A DNA stretch of 64,000 nucleotides from Porphyromonadaceae bacterium UBA7207 (GTDB lineage Bacteria; Bacteroidota; Bacteroidia; Bacteroidales; Muribaculaceae): positions 8,545 through 72,544 of the forward strand of contig DKUJ01000047.1 of NCBI GenBank assembly GCA_002490635.1, given 5' to 3'. This document shows positions 35,271-43,370 of this stretch, piece by piece. The first letter of the stretch is position 1. Every line of letters starts with the position of its first letter. Below the pieces are notes generated by a model. It worked only from the letters and a program-made list of their open reading frames with translations. It had not been told where the DNA came from and did not search any database. A program made the translations under genes and the position numbers.

Positions 35271-35339
35271 CATCAGTTTTTCATGGTATTAGATTTAAGG
35301 TGAAAAGATTATTCGTCGTGACGACGAGTAATTTTTTTT
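35271..35339 (+). ncRNA. Candidate short RNA or attenuated leader
   Basis: After a good promoter comes a roughly 35-base leader (CATCAGTTTTTCATGGTATT then AGATTTAAGG) and an 11-base-pair hairpin (35308-35318 with 35322-35332, TGA loop, one G-T pair) ending in seven further T. No start codon leads to an ORF and the next gene has its own promoter nearly 200 bases on. From memory, similar leader-plus-hairpin sequences recur in Bacteroidetes genomes; I cannot name a family. It shares short words with the candidate RNA at 20946. Confidence 0.5.
35308..35339 (+). terminator. Intrinsic terminator of the short transcript
   Basis: Stem ATTATTCGTCG (35308-35318), loop TGA, CGACGAGTAAT (35322-35332), then seven T to 35339. 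Confidence 0.88.
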
Positions 35340-35465
35340 ATATCATAACCTTACCTGCCTACAATGTCCTATTTCGGCTTGCCCTCCCCCCCCTATTTCT
35401 CCTCCAAAACGACAAAAAACTGTGCCGACAGGCGGCGAAACACACCGCGGATGCCGGCAATTTCG

Positions 35466-35473
35466 TAATTTTG
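35466..35473 (+). promoter_or_regulatory. -7 box upstream of dusB
   Basis: TAATTTTG, 49 bases before the ATG at 35523. Confidence 0.5.
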
Positions 35474-35522
35474 CCGTATCAAATAAAGTAACAAACAACT
35501 CCTCGGCGTGTTATAATTTCAA

Positions 35523-36527
35523 ATGAAGATTCAGCACATAGACCTCGGCTCACGACCCGTCCTTCTGGCCCCTATGGAAGATGTCACCGATGCCTCGTTC
35601 CGACTAATATGCAAAGAACAGGGCGCCGACATGACCTATAGCGAATTTGTGAGCTGCGATGCCCTGGTGCGCAACATTGCCGCCACAACACGCAAATTGC
35701 ACATCTGCCAGGGCGAACGGCCAACTGCCATCCAGATTTATGGCCGCGAGACAGAGCCCATGGTTGAAGCCGCACGCATTGTGGCAGAGGCGAAACCGGA
35801 TGTGCTGGACATAAACTTTGGTTGCCCGGTAAAAAAGGTAGCGGGAAAAGGAGCCGGCGCAGGAATGCTGCGCGACATCCCCAAAATGCTAGAGATAACC
35901 CGCGCGGTTGTCAAAGCCGTCGATATTCCAGTGACTGTCAAGACCCGGCTGGGGTGGGACGCCAACTCAAAAATTATAACTGCCCTGGCCGAACAGCTGC
36001 AGGATTGCGGAATAGCCGCACTCACAGTACATGGCCGCACACGCTCGCAGATGTACACCGGCAATGCCGACTGGGAGGAAATAGCTCGCATAAAAGAGAA
36101 CCCGCGTTTCACCATTCCGCTTATCGGCAACGGCGACATATGCACCCCGCAGCAGGCCGCCGATGCTTTCGACCGCTACGGAGTCGACGCCGTGATGATA
36201 GGCCGTGCCGCGATAGGCGCTCCCTGGATTTTCCGCTCAGTAAAAAGCTACCTCACCACCGGTACTGCCGAGCATCCCTCCACCGCCGAAATGTTCAGCC
36301 TTCTCCGCCGGCAGATCCGCGAAAGCATCGAACGAATCGACCCCATACGCGGCATCCTGCATATACGCAGGCATCTGGCTGTGTCGCCGCTCTTCAAAGG
36401 CATCCCTTCGTTCCGCGCCACACGTGTGGCCATGCTTCAAGCTGCAACTCCGGAGGCTCTCGACGAAATCATCGACCGTATTGAAAATGAAATAATCCCG
36501 CAATATCAGCAAATCCAGGAACGATGA
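35523..36527 (+). CDS. dusB: tRNA-dihydrouridine synthase
   Basis: 334 residues. FMN-barrel motifs: LAPMEDVTDASFR at the N-terminus, the catalytic Cys in DINFGCPVKKVAGKGAG, VKTRLGW, VHGRTRSQMYTG and the phosphate-binding IGNGDI and MIGRAAIGAPW. It reduces uridines in tRNA. It overlaps the following GIN-domain gene by four bases. Confidence 0.93.
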   Translation: MKIQHIDLGSRPVLLAPMEDVTDASFRLICKEQGADMTYSEFVSCDALVRNIAATTRKLHICQGERPTAIQIYGRETEPMVEAARIVAEAKPDVLDINFGCPVKKVAGKGAGAGMLRDIPKMLEITRAVVKAVDIPVTVKTRLGWDANSKIITALAEQLQDCGIAALTVHGRTRSQMYTGNADWEEIARIKENPRFTIPLIGNGDICTPQQAADAFDRYGVDAVMIGRAAIGAPWIFRSVKSYLTTGTAEHPSTAEMFSLLRRQIRESIERIDPIRGILHIRRHLAVSPLFKGIPSFRATRVAMLQAATPEALDEIIDRIENEIIPQYQQIQER

Positions 36528-37252
36528 AACATCTCATAACAGCTGTGGCCGTAATCCTATGCGCCATAGTGGCCACAGGAGCCGAGGACTCCGACAGCAC
36601 TGTAGCCGACTATGCTCTCAACGTCCACGACTTCAGAGAACTGACAGTAGTCGACGGCGTGAATGTCGACTATCGTGCGGTACCTGACTCGGCAGGATGG
36701 GTTTACTTCTCGTGTATTCCCGAAACGGCGTCCTGCATAATGTTCAACAACAACAAGGATCACCTCACCATCCAGACCACGGCCGACGAACGTCCGATTG
36801 AAGGTATGCCTCTGGTTAGAGTATACTCCTCGGCGTTGCGTGCGGCAACCAACAGCGGCGACTCCCTGCTTCGAATCCTCAAGCTTGTGCCAACGGACCA
36901 GATACGCATAAAGGAAATGGGCAACGGAACCGTGTTCGCCACAGGCATCGAAGCCAACACCGTGGAGGCTACCGTGGCAACCGGCTGTGGAACAGTTGTG
37001 GTGGAGGGAACTGCACGCCAGGCAAAACTTAAGAATGTAGGCACCGGAAAACTCGATGCCTCACGGCTTCATGCACGCAACGGCGGTGTGTTCGTTTTCG
37101 GATCGGGACCTCTGGACTGCCACATAAGCGAGAAACTGACCGTCTACGGAGTTGGTCCGGGCAAAGTGCGCATGCACATCAAACCGGAAAAACTCACCAA
37201 CAGGTCAATAGGCGTGAAAACGGTATCAGCCGATTCCATCTCCGCTGAATAA
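36524..37252 (+). CDS. GIN-domain (DUF2807) exported protein
   Basis: 242 residues with a signal peptide (MKHLITAVAVILCAIVATGA). The rest resembles the head GIN domain family: FRELTVVDGVNVDYRAV, then repeated beta turns with Gly/Thr/Val (ATVATGCGTVVVEGTARQAKLKN, GTGKLDA, GVFVFGSG) typical of a right-handed beta-helix-like stack. Role unknown; family members are often called putative adhesins without proof. Co-translation with dusB (ATGA overlap) may be positional only. Confidence 0.78.
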   Translation: MKHLITAVAVILCAIVATGAEDSDSTVADYALNVHDFRELTVVDGVNVDYRAVPDSAGWVYFSCIPETASCIMFNNNKDHLTIQTTADERPIEGMPLVRVYSSALRAATNSGDSLLRILKLVPTDQIRIKEMGNGTVFATGIEANTVEATVATGCGTVVVEGTARQAKLKNVGTGKLDASRLHARNGGVFVFGSGPLDCHISEKLTVYGVGPGKVRMHIKPEKLTNRSIGVKTVSADSISAE

Positions 37253-37376
37253 GCCACCACAAAGCCTTTAAGGGCATGTCTGCGACCGCTGCCACATGCA
37301 GCAGTGCCGAATCGATGAATTAGGCGGCGCAAAGTTTTTCGCTATTTTTGACTTCCGTCATAAATACTTTCGCTCG

Positions 37377-37426
37377 GCAAAGCTCAAAATAAATTTGGCT
37401 TTGCTCTCGACTTATTCGTATTTTTG
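37377..37426 (+). promoter_or_regulatory. Promoter with overlapping palindrome upstream of the sugar-isomerase gene
   Basis: Arms GCAAAGC (37377-37383) and GCTTTGC (37398-37404), extended by CAAA/TTTG inside, form an imperfect dyad of about 11 pairs. The -33 TTTG (37394-37397) lies in its right half, 21 bases before the -7 box TATTTTTG (37419-37426). A second TATTTTTG occurs at 37343-37350. The dyad could be an operator or a dispersed promoter repeat. Confidence 0.5.
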
Positions 37427-37451
37427 CACTGCCTAACAAAACACATCAACC

Positions 37452-38066
37452 ATGGATGTAATACAGACAATGCGCAGCATACTAAAAGCCGAAAGCGAAG
37501 CCGTGGCCGCAATCCCCGTTACCGAGGACTACGGACGTGCAGTGGAGGCTATTGTAGAGCGGGTGCACCGGCGCGGTGGCAAACTCGTGAGTGCCGGAAT
37601 GGGAAAAGCCGGACAGATTGCAATGAATATCGCCACCACATTCTCCTCAACCGGCACCCCTGCGGTGAACCTCCATCCAAGCGAGGCGCAGCACGGCGAC
37701 CTGGGAGTGGTGCAGCCTAACGACATCGTCCTGCTGGTTTCAAACAGCGGAAAGACACGCGAGATAATCGAACTGGTCGAACTGCTGCGCGGACTGTATC
37801 CCGAAATTCCAACTATAGTCATCAGCGGTGCCCCAGGCAGTCCGCTGGCAAAGCTGGCCGACATAGCCCTGTTCACGGCGCCCGCACCCGAAGTGTGCCC
37901 ACTCGGCCTCACCCCCACCACATCCACCACCATGATGACCGTAATAGGCGACATCCTGGTAGTGAGCGTGATGCAGGCCATAGGGTTCACAAGACAGGAC
38001 TATGCCAAGCGCCACCACGGAGGATACCTCGGAGAAGCCTCCCGAAAAGCCTCCGGCGATGAGTAA
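37452..38066 (+). CDS. SIS-domain sugar-phosphate isomerase (KdsD/GutQ-like, no CBS domains)
   Basis: 204 residues, a single SIS domain. Motifs include KLVSAGMGKAGQIAMNIATTFSSTG, FLHP-like NLHPSEAQHGDLG, LLVSNSGKTREI and LTPTTSTTMM, matching D-arabinose-5-phosphate isomerases, which start Kdo synthesis. Usual KdsD proteins are about 320 residues with two C-terminal CBS domains; this one lacks them, like some CBS-less family members in Bacteroidetes. Its end overlaps the PfkB-like gene by 8 bases. Confidence 0.83.
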   Translation: MDVIQTMRSILKAESEAVAAIPVTEDYGRAVEAIVERVHRRGGKLVSAGMGKAGQIAMNIATTFSSTGTPAVNLHPSEAQHGDLGVVQPNDIVLLVSNSGKTREIIELVELLRGLYPEIPTIVISGAPGSPLAKLADIALFTAPAPEVCPLGLTPTTSTTMMTVIGDILVVSVMQAIGFTRQDYAKRHHGGYLGEASRKASGDE

Positions 38067-38856
38067 AATACTCTTTGTGGGAGAGTTGTCGTGGAACGTG
38101 GTTATCGACCGCGACGGCGCTCCCCGTAAAACCTGTATAGGTGGCGCTATTGCACGCGCTGCCACAAAGACCGCCGATGCCGGACCGGAAACACTTATGG
38201 CCTCGGATGCCGCCGCCGATGCCATAGGCGACCTTGTGGTCAACACCGTGGCCGCCCACGGCGTTGACATGCACAGCGTCGACCGCTTCACCGAAGGCCG
38301 CACCCCAATAGAGATACATTTCGATAACGGCGCCCCCACAGTCCGCTACCAATCCTATCCCGATGAGGCCTTCGACATCATATGGCCCAGACTCGAAAAG
38401 GAGGACACTGTGGTATTCGGCGGCCATTACACACTCGACAGCAGAATACGCCCCCGGCTCTACCGGCTGTTGCTGCATGCCGCCGAAAAGGGCTGTAACA
38501 TGGTGTATGCGCCTTTGTTCAGTATTGCCCGCGAACCCCAGATTACACGCGTGATGCCCGCCATCCTCGAAAACTGCGAGATATCGCATACCATAGTGAC
38601 ACGCACTTCCGACCTGCAGGCTATCTATGGCACCGCCGATTCCGATAAATGCTACCACGACAACATTGCATTCTACGGCTGCCGGCTAATCAACTTCGAC
38701 CCCGACAGCAGTACCATATCCATAATCGACCGGCAAAAAGGCAGGCATCAATGCAATGCAGGCAAAGCCGACATCGCCACCATAATAGCCACCGCGGCAA
38801 TGGCTATAAATACCGGCAACAGCATCGCCGGAGCAATAGCCGCCGACATCGTATAA
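38059..38856 (+). CDS. PfkB-like protein lacking the catalytic GAGD motif
   Basis: 265 residues. The N-terminus MSKILFVGELSWNVVIDRDG and GGAIARAATKTADAG, plus DMHSVDRFTEGRTPIEIHF, follow the ribokinase/PfkB sugar-kinase plan. The anion-hole/catalytic DTxGAGD block expected near residue 235 is replaced by GKADIATIIATAAMA, so kinase activity is doubtful. It may be a sugar-binding or regulatory relative. It overlaps the SIS isomerase gene and precedes ribH by 29 bases. Confidence 0.72.
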   Translation: MSKILFVGELSWNVVIDRDGAPRKTCIGGAIARAATKTADAGPETLMASDAAADAIGDLVVNTVAAHGVDMHSVDRFTEGRTPIEIHFDNGAPTVRYQSYPDEAFDIIWPRLEKEDTVVFGGHYTLDSRIRPRLYRLLLHAAEKGCNMVYAPLFSIAREPQITRVMPAILENCEISHTIVTRTSDLQAIYGTADSDKCYHDNIAFYGCRLINFDPDSSTISIIDRQKGRHQCNAGKADIATIIATAAMAINTGNSIAGAIAADIV

Positions 38857-38885
38857 CCATCAATAAACACAAAACACAACCATCC

Positions 38886-39380
38886 ATGTCAACCTCCGCA
38901 AACTCTCCTCTCACATCCGGCAGTCCGTTCCCCATCGCACGCGACATGCGCGTGGCCGTGGTGCGCACTCTGTGGAACAGCCATATAACCGAAGCGCTGA
39001 TGAACGGCGCCCTGGACACCTTCGCCGCAGCCGGAATAGAAAAGACCGACATCGACACATTCGAAGTCCCCGGAGCAGTGGAACTCACTTTCGCGGCATC
39101 CTCGCTCATCGAAACCGGACTATACGACGCAATTGTGGTTTTAGGATGCGTAATCCGCGGAGGCACACCGCATTTCGACTATGTGTGCCAGAGCGTGACA
39201 CAAGGAATCACACATCTGAACGCCGACTGCGACATTCCCGTGATTTTCGGCGTCCTCACAGTCGACAATGAAGAACAGGCTCTCGACCGCGCAGGAGGAC
39301 GACTCGGAAACAAAGGCTCGGAGGCCGCACAAACCGCCATGCTGATGTTCGATTTCAAAGAGAAAGTGGCCAAACTCTGA
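38886..39380 (+). CDS. ribH: 6,7-dimethyl-8-ribityllumazine synthase
   Basis: 164 residues. Substrate-binding blocks are WNSHITEALMNGA, FEVPGAVELTFAA and GCVIRGGTPHFDYVCQSVTQGI with the catalytic His. It condenses the two precursors in the penultimate step of riboflavin synthesis. No other rib gene is nearby. The start at 38886 follows the PfkB-like stop by 29 bases. Confidence 0.95.
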   Translation: MSTSANSPLTSGSPFPIARDMRVAVVRTLWNSHITEALMNGALDTFAAAGIEKTDIDTFEVPGAVELTFAASSLIETGLYDAIVVLGCVIRGGTPHFDYVCQSVTQGITHLNADCDIPVIFGVLTVDNEEQALDRAGGRLGNKGSEAAQTAMLMFDFKEKVAKL

Positions 39381-39441
39381 TAAACTCTTTGGACGCACGG
39401 ACGTTTTAAATTTATAGACAACCTCAAAAAAACGTTCAGTC

Positions 39442-39723
39442 ATGGCAGACCAGAAAAGCAGATCCGGCTTATGGGTATGGATTGTAATCGGACTCATCAC
39501 AGCCACCATCGTCGTAGCCACCTTACTCTATATCGGATGGTTCAACAGCAACACCCATGTTGACTCTCTCAATGGCGACAATGTGGAGCACCGGTATGTA
39601 ATCGACGAAGCCGGTGCCGACCAGCCCGGAGAAGCCGACTGGCAGAACGCAGCCCACGAAGACCTCAAGGAAATTATAACAAGCCCACGACCCGAACCGG
39701 AAACACCAACAACCGGCGAATGA
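39442..39723 (+). CDS. Small single-pass membrane protein of unknown function
   Basis: 93 residues. A basic N-terminus (MADQKSRSG) and one strong transmembrane helix (LWVWIVIGLITATIVVATLLYIGWF, split here in two short pieces in the reading: LWVWIVIGLITATI then VVATLLYIGWF) are followed by an acidic extracytoplasmic tail ending in PRPEPETPTTGE. No family is recognised. It overlaps the next lipoprotein gene by four bases and follows ribH by 61 bases. Confidence 0.72.
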   Translation: MADQKSRSGLWVWIVIGLITATIVVATLLYIGWFNSNTHVDSLNGDNVEHRYVIDEAGADQPGEADWQNAAHEDLKEIITSPRPEPETPTTGE

Positions 39724-40175
39724 AACTTCACTCATTACTACTTCTGGCAATAGCCACAGTCGCCACCGCCGGCTGCTCCTCCGCAGCCAACGAAGGCGAC
39801 TCCCCCTTGGAGCGCGCACAGAACGCCTACGTGCATAACCGCTATGTGCGCGCCCAGACAATCTGCGACAGCATGCTGTTAGGCGACCATTTCCACGACC
39901 TCGACGTATGCCAGCTCACAGACCTGTCACTTCTGCTGATGCGTCTGGGCGAACACTCCAACGATGCCGACATCAACACCGCATTCGCAGCAAGATGCAT
40001 AAAGGCGGCATGGAGCCGCGACAGCGATTCCGCCAAAACCATAATGCGCCAGCTGCCCTCGGAGGACCAGGGCAGAGTAATGATTCTCACTGCATTGAAC
40101 GAAGCCTCCGAACGAATCAACGAAACAGACACTACGGCAATACCAGCCGACAGCATCAACGACAATGAACTCTGA
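39720..40175 (+). CDS. Small lipoprotein of unknown function
   Basis: 151 residues with a lipobox (ATVATAGCSSA, Cys about 19). The mature part is helical (ERAQNAYVHNRYVRAQTICDSML and DVCQLTDLSLLLMRLGE, each shown in part), similar in character to TPR-type solenoids but too short to call. It overlaps the membrane-protein gene before it and the eIF1-like gene after it (11 bases), so all three are coupled. Function unknown. Confidence 0.72.
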   Translation: MKLHSLLLLAIATVATAGCSSAANEGDSPLERAQNAYVHNRYVRAQTICDSMLLGDHFHDLDVCQLTDLSLLLMRLGEHSNDADINTAFAARCIKAAWSRDSDSAKTIMRQLPSEDQGRVMILTALNEASERINETDTTAIPADSINDNEL

Positions 40176-40509
40176 CAACTGGCTGAAACGTCTGCAAGCA
40201 CTCCGGGAATCCATGCCCGGACAAGACAACGAACCCGACCTGCCGCAACATGCCGACGAACCGAAGCCGGCGAAGCTGCCACGCCTCGACATAATCCTCG
40301 ACCGAAAAGGACGTGCCGGGAAAACTGCCACAATCATATGCGGTTTTCTCTGCGATGACTCCGAGCTTACCGATATCGCCGGACACCTGAAACGCTCTCT
40401 CGGAACCGGAGGATCGACCCGCGGAGGTGAAATACTTATACAAGGCGACCGGCGCAACGACTGCGCTCGTTTCTTCCAGTCGCTCGGCTACAAGACCCGT
40501 TGTATATGA
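40165..40509 (+). CDS. SUI1/eIF1-like translation factor (YciH family)
   Basis: 114 residues. A variable N-terminal part (about 1-38) precedes the SUI1 fold with LDIILDRKGRAGKTATIICGF and the C-terminal LKRSLGTGGSTRGGEILIQGD, the signature of bacterial YciH/eIF1 homologues, which bind the small subunit and influence start-site selection. It overlaps the upstream lipoprotein gene by 11 bases. Confidence 0.88.
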   Translation: MNSDNWLKRLQALRESMPGQDNEPDLPQHADEPKPAKLPRLDIILDRKGRAGKTATIICGFLCDDSELTDIAGHLKRSLGTGGSTRGGEILIQGDRRNDCARFFQSLGYKTRCI

Positions 40510-40611
40510 TTTCCCTGCGGCGATAATTCCGCATTGCAGATATAAGACGCAGACTACGTTAATAAATAGTAAAAGCACAGGCTGCGAATCATGTATTCGC
40601 GGCCTATTTAG

Positions 40612-40619
40612 TATTTTTG
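40612..40619 (+). promoter_or_regulatory. -7 box immediately upstream of coaX
   Basis: TATTTTTG ends 8 bases before the ATG at 40628, implying a leaderless or nearly leaderless message for the coaX operon. Confidence 0.55.
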
Positions 40620-40627
40620 CGCCAACT

Positions 40628-41374
40628 ATGAACATTCGACTGACTGTCGACCGTGGCAATACGGCCTTGAAAGTAGCAATATGGGACGCTGGCAATCAAC
40701 TGATCGCCAGCGCCGTCGATACCGACGGCCTGTGTGCCGGCGAACTTGCCCGTACCATTATTCCTGAAGGCCACCACGACATTTCGGCAATCTATTGTTC
40801 TGTTGTCCAAGACTTCCGCGAAACCGATATTGAGTCGCTGCACACACTTGCCCGGCATGTGCTGGTACTCGACGACGCCACTCCGGTGCCCCTGCAGGTG
40901 TGCTACTCCACTCCTGAGACACTCGGTTCCGACCGTCTCGCGGCTGCCGTGGGCGCTGTGTGCCATATCCCCGGCAGGCCGCTGCTCGTAGCCGACGTAG
41001 GCACTGCTGTGACCTACGATTTCGTGGATGCCACAGGGCGTTATCTCGGAGGCAACATAGCCCCCGGCATAAGCATGAGGCTCACCGCACTCCATGCCTA
41101 CACATCGGCTCTGCCCGCAGTATCGGCCGAAGGCTCCTGCCCTGTGTGGGGGAATTCCACCGAGGAAGCCCTTCGCAGCGGAACGCTAAGAGGCGTTGCC
41201 GCAGAACTGTCGTACTATCTCCGTGCCGCCGGCCCCACTGCCATGGCAGTGCTCACAGGCGGCAGCTCGCCACTTCTGGCAGCTGCCGGAGTGCTTGATT
41301 TCGATTACATCCTCGACCGATGCCTGGTGCATAAAGGTCTTAACCGCATACTACGCTATAATGAAACTCTTTAG
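40628..41374 (+). CDS. coaX: Type III pantothenate kinase
   Basis: 248 residues. ASKHA-fold motifs are present: LTVDRGNTALKVAIW at the N-terminus, GSDRLAAAVGA, VADVGTAVTYDFVD and LGGNIAPGISMRLTAL. It phosphorylates pantothenate, the first step of CoA synthesis. The ATG at 40628 is right after the promoter; the longer open frame upstream crosses the promoter. It overlaps the next gene by 14 bases. Confidence 0.93.
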   Translation: MNIRLTVDRGNTALKVAIWDAGNQLIASAVDTDGLCAGELARTIIPEGHHDISAIYCSVVQDFRETDIESLHTLARHVLVLDDATPVPLQVCYSTPETLGSDRLAAAVGAVCHIPGRPLLVADVGTAVTYDFVDATGRYLGGNIAPGISMRLTALHAYTSALPAVSAEGSCPVWGNSTEEALRSGTLRGVAAELSYYLRAAGPTAMAVLTGGSSPLLAAAGVLDFDYILDRCLVHKGLNRILRYNETL

Positions 41375-42635
41375 GCTGATTGCCTCCATCTCATTCATCA
41401 CAGCTGCGATAGCCGCGGGCTTTGCCCAGAACGGCACCATGACACCATATTCCCGCTATGCCTACGGCATGCTCGGCGACCACGCCTCAGGAGCACAGCG
41501 CTCGATGGGCGGCGTGGGCTACGCCATGAATTCCGGCAGGCAGATAAACGCAATGAATCCGGCAAGCTATGCAGCAATCGACTCCCTGACCTTCCTGTTC
41601 GACATCGGCATAGACCTCACCAGCCTGCACCAGAGCGAATTGCAGGCCAAAGGCCGTGTGAGCCAGAATAAATTCGGCGGCGGCCTCGACTATGTGACCC
41701 TCCAGGTTCCGCTGGGACGCTATATGGGCGCCTCGCTGGGTCTCCTCCCCTACTCCTCGGTGGGCTATGCATTCGGCAGCAAAATCGACAACGGCATCGA
41801 TTCCCGCCAGGGTTCCGGCAGCCTCAACGAGTTCTACCTCGGTATCGCCGGCAGGCCGTTCAAAGGATTCACGGTAGGCGCCAACATCAGCTACCTCTTC
41901 GGCACTATCCTCAACGACACCTACGGATACCTTACAACCGGCGGCAGCTCTCTGTTCCAGAACCAGATGAGTGTCCGCGACTACCATCTCGAATTCGGCA
42001 TCCAGTACGGCGTCCGCATAGGCCGCGCCGACCGCCTGTCGATGGGCCTTGTATACAGCCCCTCGAAAACGCTGCTCGGAACAGCACAGACTGTAGTGGT
42101 TGTCAACGACGGTTCGTCGCAGGAAACCGAAGTCAAGGACCATCATTCGCTGCGCGGCAACTATTCACTGCCCGAGAAATGGGGCGCAGGCATATCGTAC
42201 ACATTCGCCGGACGTCTTACCGCTGAATTCGACTACACATATCAGCCCTGGAGCAAAGCCAGATACCGCGGCTACGAAAACACTCCCACCACCTTCCGCT
42301 TCACCGACCGCAGCAAATATGCCCTCGGCCTGGAACTCCAGCCCGACCAGCGCGGCAGCTACTTCAAGCGCGTGCGCTACCGCCTGGGAGGATATTACAC
42401 CCGCGACTACCTCGAAGTCCTCGGCAAGAACGGCAATGCCAACGGCCTGCGCGAATTCGGAGTGACAGCAGGTTTCGGCTTCCCCGTGCCCAGTTTCCGC
42501 ACAATAGTGAACCTCGGCTTCGAATTCAAACACCGTGCGGCCAATCCCGACCCTCTCATAAAGGAAAACTATTTCAACATCACAATCGGCGTGAACTTCA
42601 ATGAAATGTGGTTCCGCCAGAGCAAGATATACTGA
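41361..42635 (+). CDS. Outer membrane beta-barrel protein (FadL/OMPP1-like)
   Basis: 424 residues. Signal peptide (MKLFRLIASISFITAAIAAGFAQ), then TPYSRYAYGMLGD and SMGGVGYAMNSGRQINAMNPASYAAID, a lead-in typical of Bacteroidetes barrels resembling the FadL/OMPP1 transporters, then about 14 beta strands (GRLTAEFDYTYQPWSKARY, FRTIVNLGFEFKHR, YFNITIGVNF). It ends KIY. It is coupled to coaX upstream and to lptC downstream (stop/start overlap TGATG). Substrate unknown. Confidence 0.82.
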   Translation: MKLFRLIASISFITAAIAAGFAQNGTMTPYSRYAYGMLGDHASGAQRSMGGVGYAMNSGRQINAMNPASYAAIDSLTFLFDIGIDLTSLHQSELQAKGRVSQNKFGGGLDYVTLQVPLGRYMGASLGLLPYSSVGYAFGSKIDNGIDSRQGSGSLNEFYLGIAGRPFKGFTVGANISYLFGTILNDTYGYLTTGGSSLFQNQMSVRDYHLEFGIQYGVRIGRADRLSMGLVYSPSKTLLGTAQTVVVVNDGSSQETEVKDHHSLRGNYSLPEKWGAGISYTFAGRLTAEFDYTYQPWSKARYRGYENTPTTFRFTDRSKYALGLELQPDQRGSYFKRVRYRLGGYYTRDYLEVLGKNGNANGLREFGVTAGFGFPVPSFRTIVNLGFEFKHRAANPDPLIKENYFNITIGVNFNEMWFRQSKIY

Positions 42636-43363
42636 TGCAGGCACCAAGGCTGTCAATGCGGGCTCTGCCGGCGATAGCCATTGCCGCAGTAGCTGCCGCC
42701 ACCGCCTGCGGCGACAACCAGCGCACCTACGTTCCCAACATCGGCGACGGTCGCTCCACTCCGACCATGGCCACCACCGACGTAGTGACCATGATCAGCG
42801 ACTCCGGATATACACGCTACCGCGTGGCCACACCCTTGTGGCAGATGTTCGAGGACTGCGACTCGCCATACTGGCGCTTTCCCCACGGCCTTGAGCTGGA
42901 CCAGTACGACCTTTCCATGCAACCCGAAAGCCACATTGAATGCGACTCCGCTGTGTATTTCTCGCAGCGGCGGCTGTGGCGGCTCGACGGACGCGTGATG
43001 ATGGTGAACACCTTGCGGGACAGCTTCCTGACCGAACAGCTTTTCTGGGACCAGCTTCAGCGGCGCATGTACTCCGACTCCTTTATCCACATAGTGCGTA
43101 CCGACCGCATTATCGAAGGCTACGGATTCGAGAGCAACCAGAATATGACCAGATATACCGTGCGGCGTCCCACCGCCATATTGCCTGTCGAACAGCAACT
43201 GGGGAAAAAGCATGCAACCTCCGACTCCGCCGCGGCACCGTCCGCTGTCGCCGACAGCACTACGCCAACAGAGCGGAGACAGCCGCAGCGCCGACAGCGC
43301 AGGACAGCTCCGGGTTTCACCCCAGGCGGCAGAATCGACGAACCGGCAATAGCACAGCCATAA
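42635..43363 (+). CDS. lptC: LPS export ABC transporter periplasmic protein LptC
   Basis: 242 residues. Lipobox-like ATACGDNQ near residue 25 and a beta-jellyroll with SDSGYTRYRVATPLWQMFED, LELDQYDLSMQPESHIECDSA, WRLDGRVMMVN and IIEGYGFESNQNMTRYTV are typical of LptC in Bacteroidetes. It bridges the LptB2FG extractor and the LptA-type bridge. A low-complexity, basic/Pro-rich tail (about 195-242) is extra. The start at 42635 overlaps the previous stop. Confidence 0.88.
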   Translation: MQAPRLSMRALPAIAIAAVAAATACGDNQRTYVPNIGDGRSTPTMATTDVVTMISDSGYTRYRVATPLWQMFEDCDSPYWRFPHGLELDQYDLSMQPESHIECDSAVYFSQRRLWRLDGRVMMVNTLRDSFLTEQLFWDQLQRRMYSDSFIHIVRTDRIIEGYGFESNQNMTRYTVRRPTAILPVEQQLGKKHATSDSAAAPSAVADSTTPTERRQPQRRQRRTAPGFTPGGRIDEPAIAQP

Positions 43364-43370
43364 CGACAAT

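Larger units (their letters stand above)
35152..35522 (+). other. Intergenic region with a short terminator-ended transcript and the dusB promoter
   Basis: 371 bases without a protein gene. It contains a promoter (-7 at 35263-35270), about 65 bases of putative RNA ending in a terminator (35308-35339), a C/T-rich stretch near 35380-35400, and a second -7 box TAATTTTG at 35466-35473 for dusB. Confidence 0.7.
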
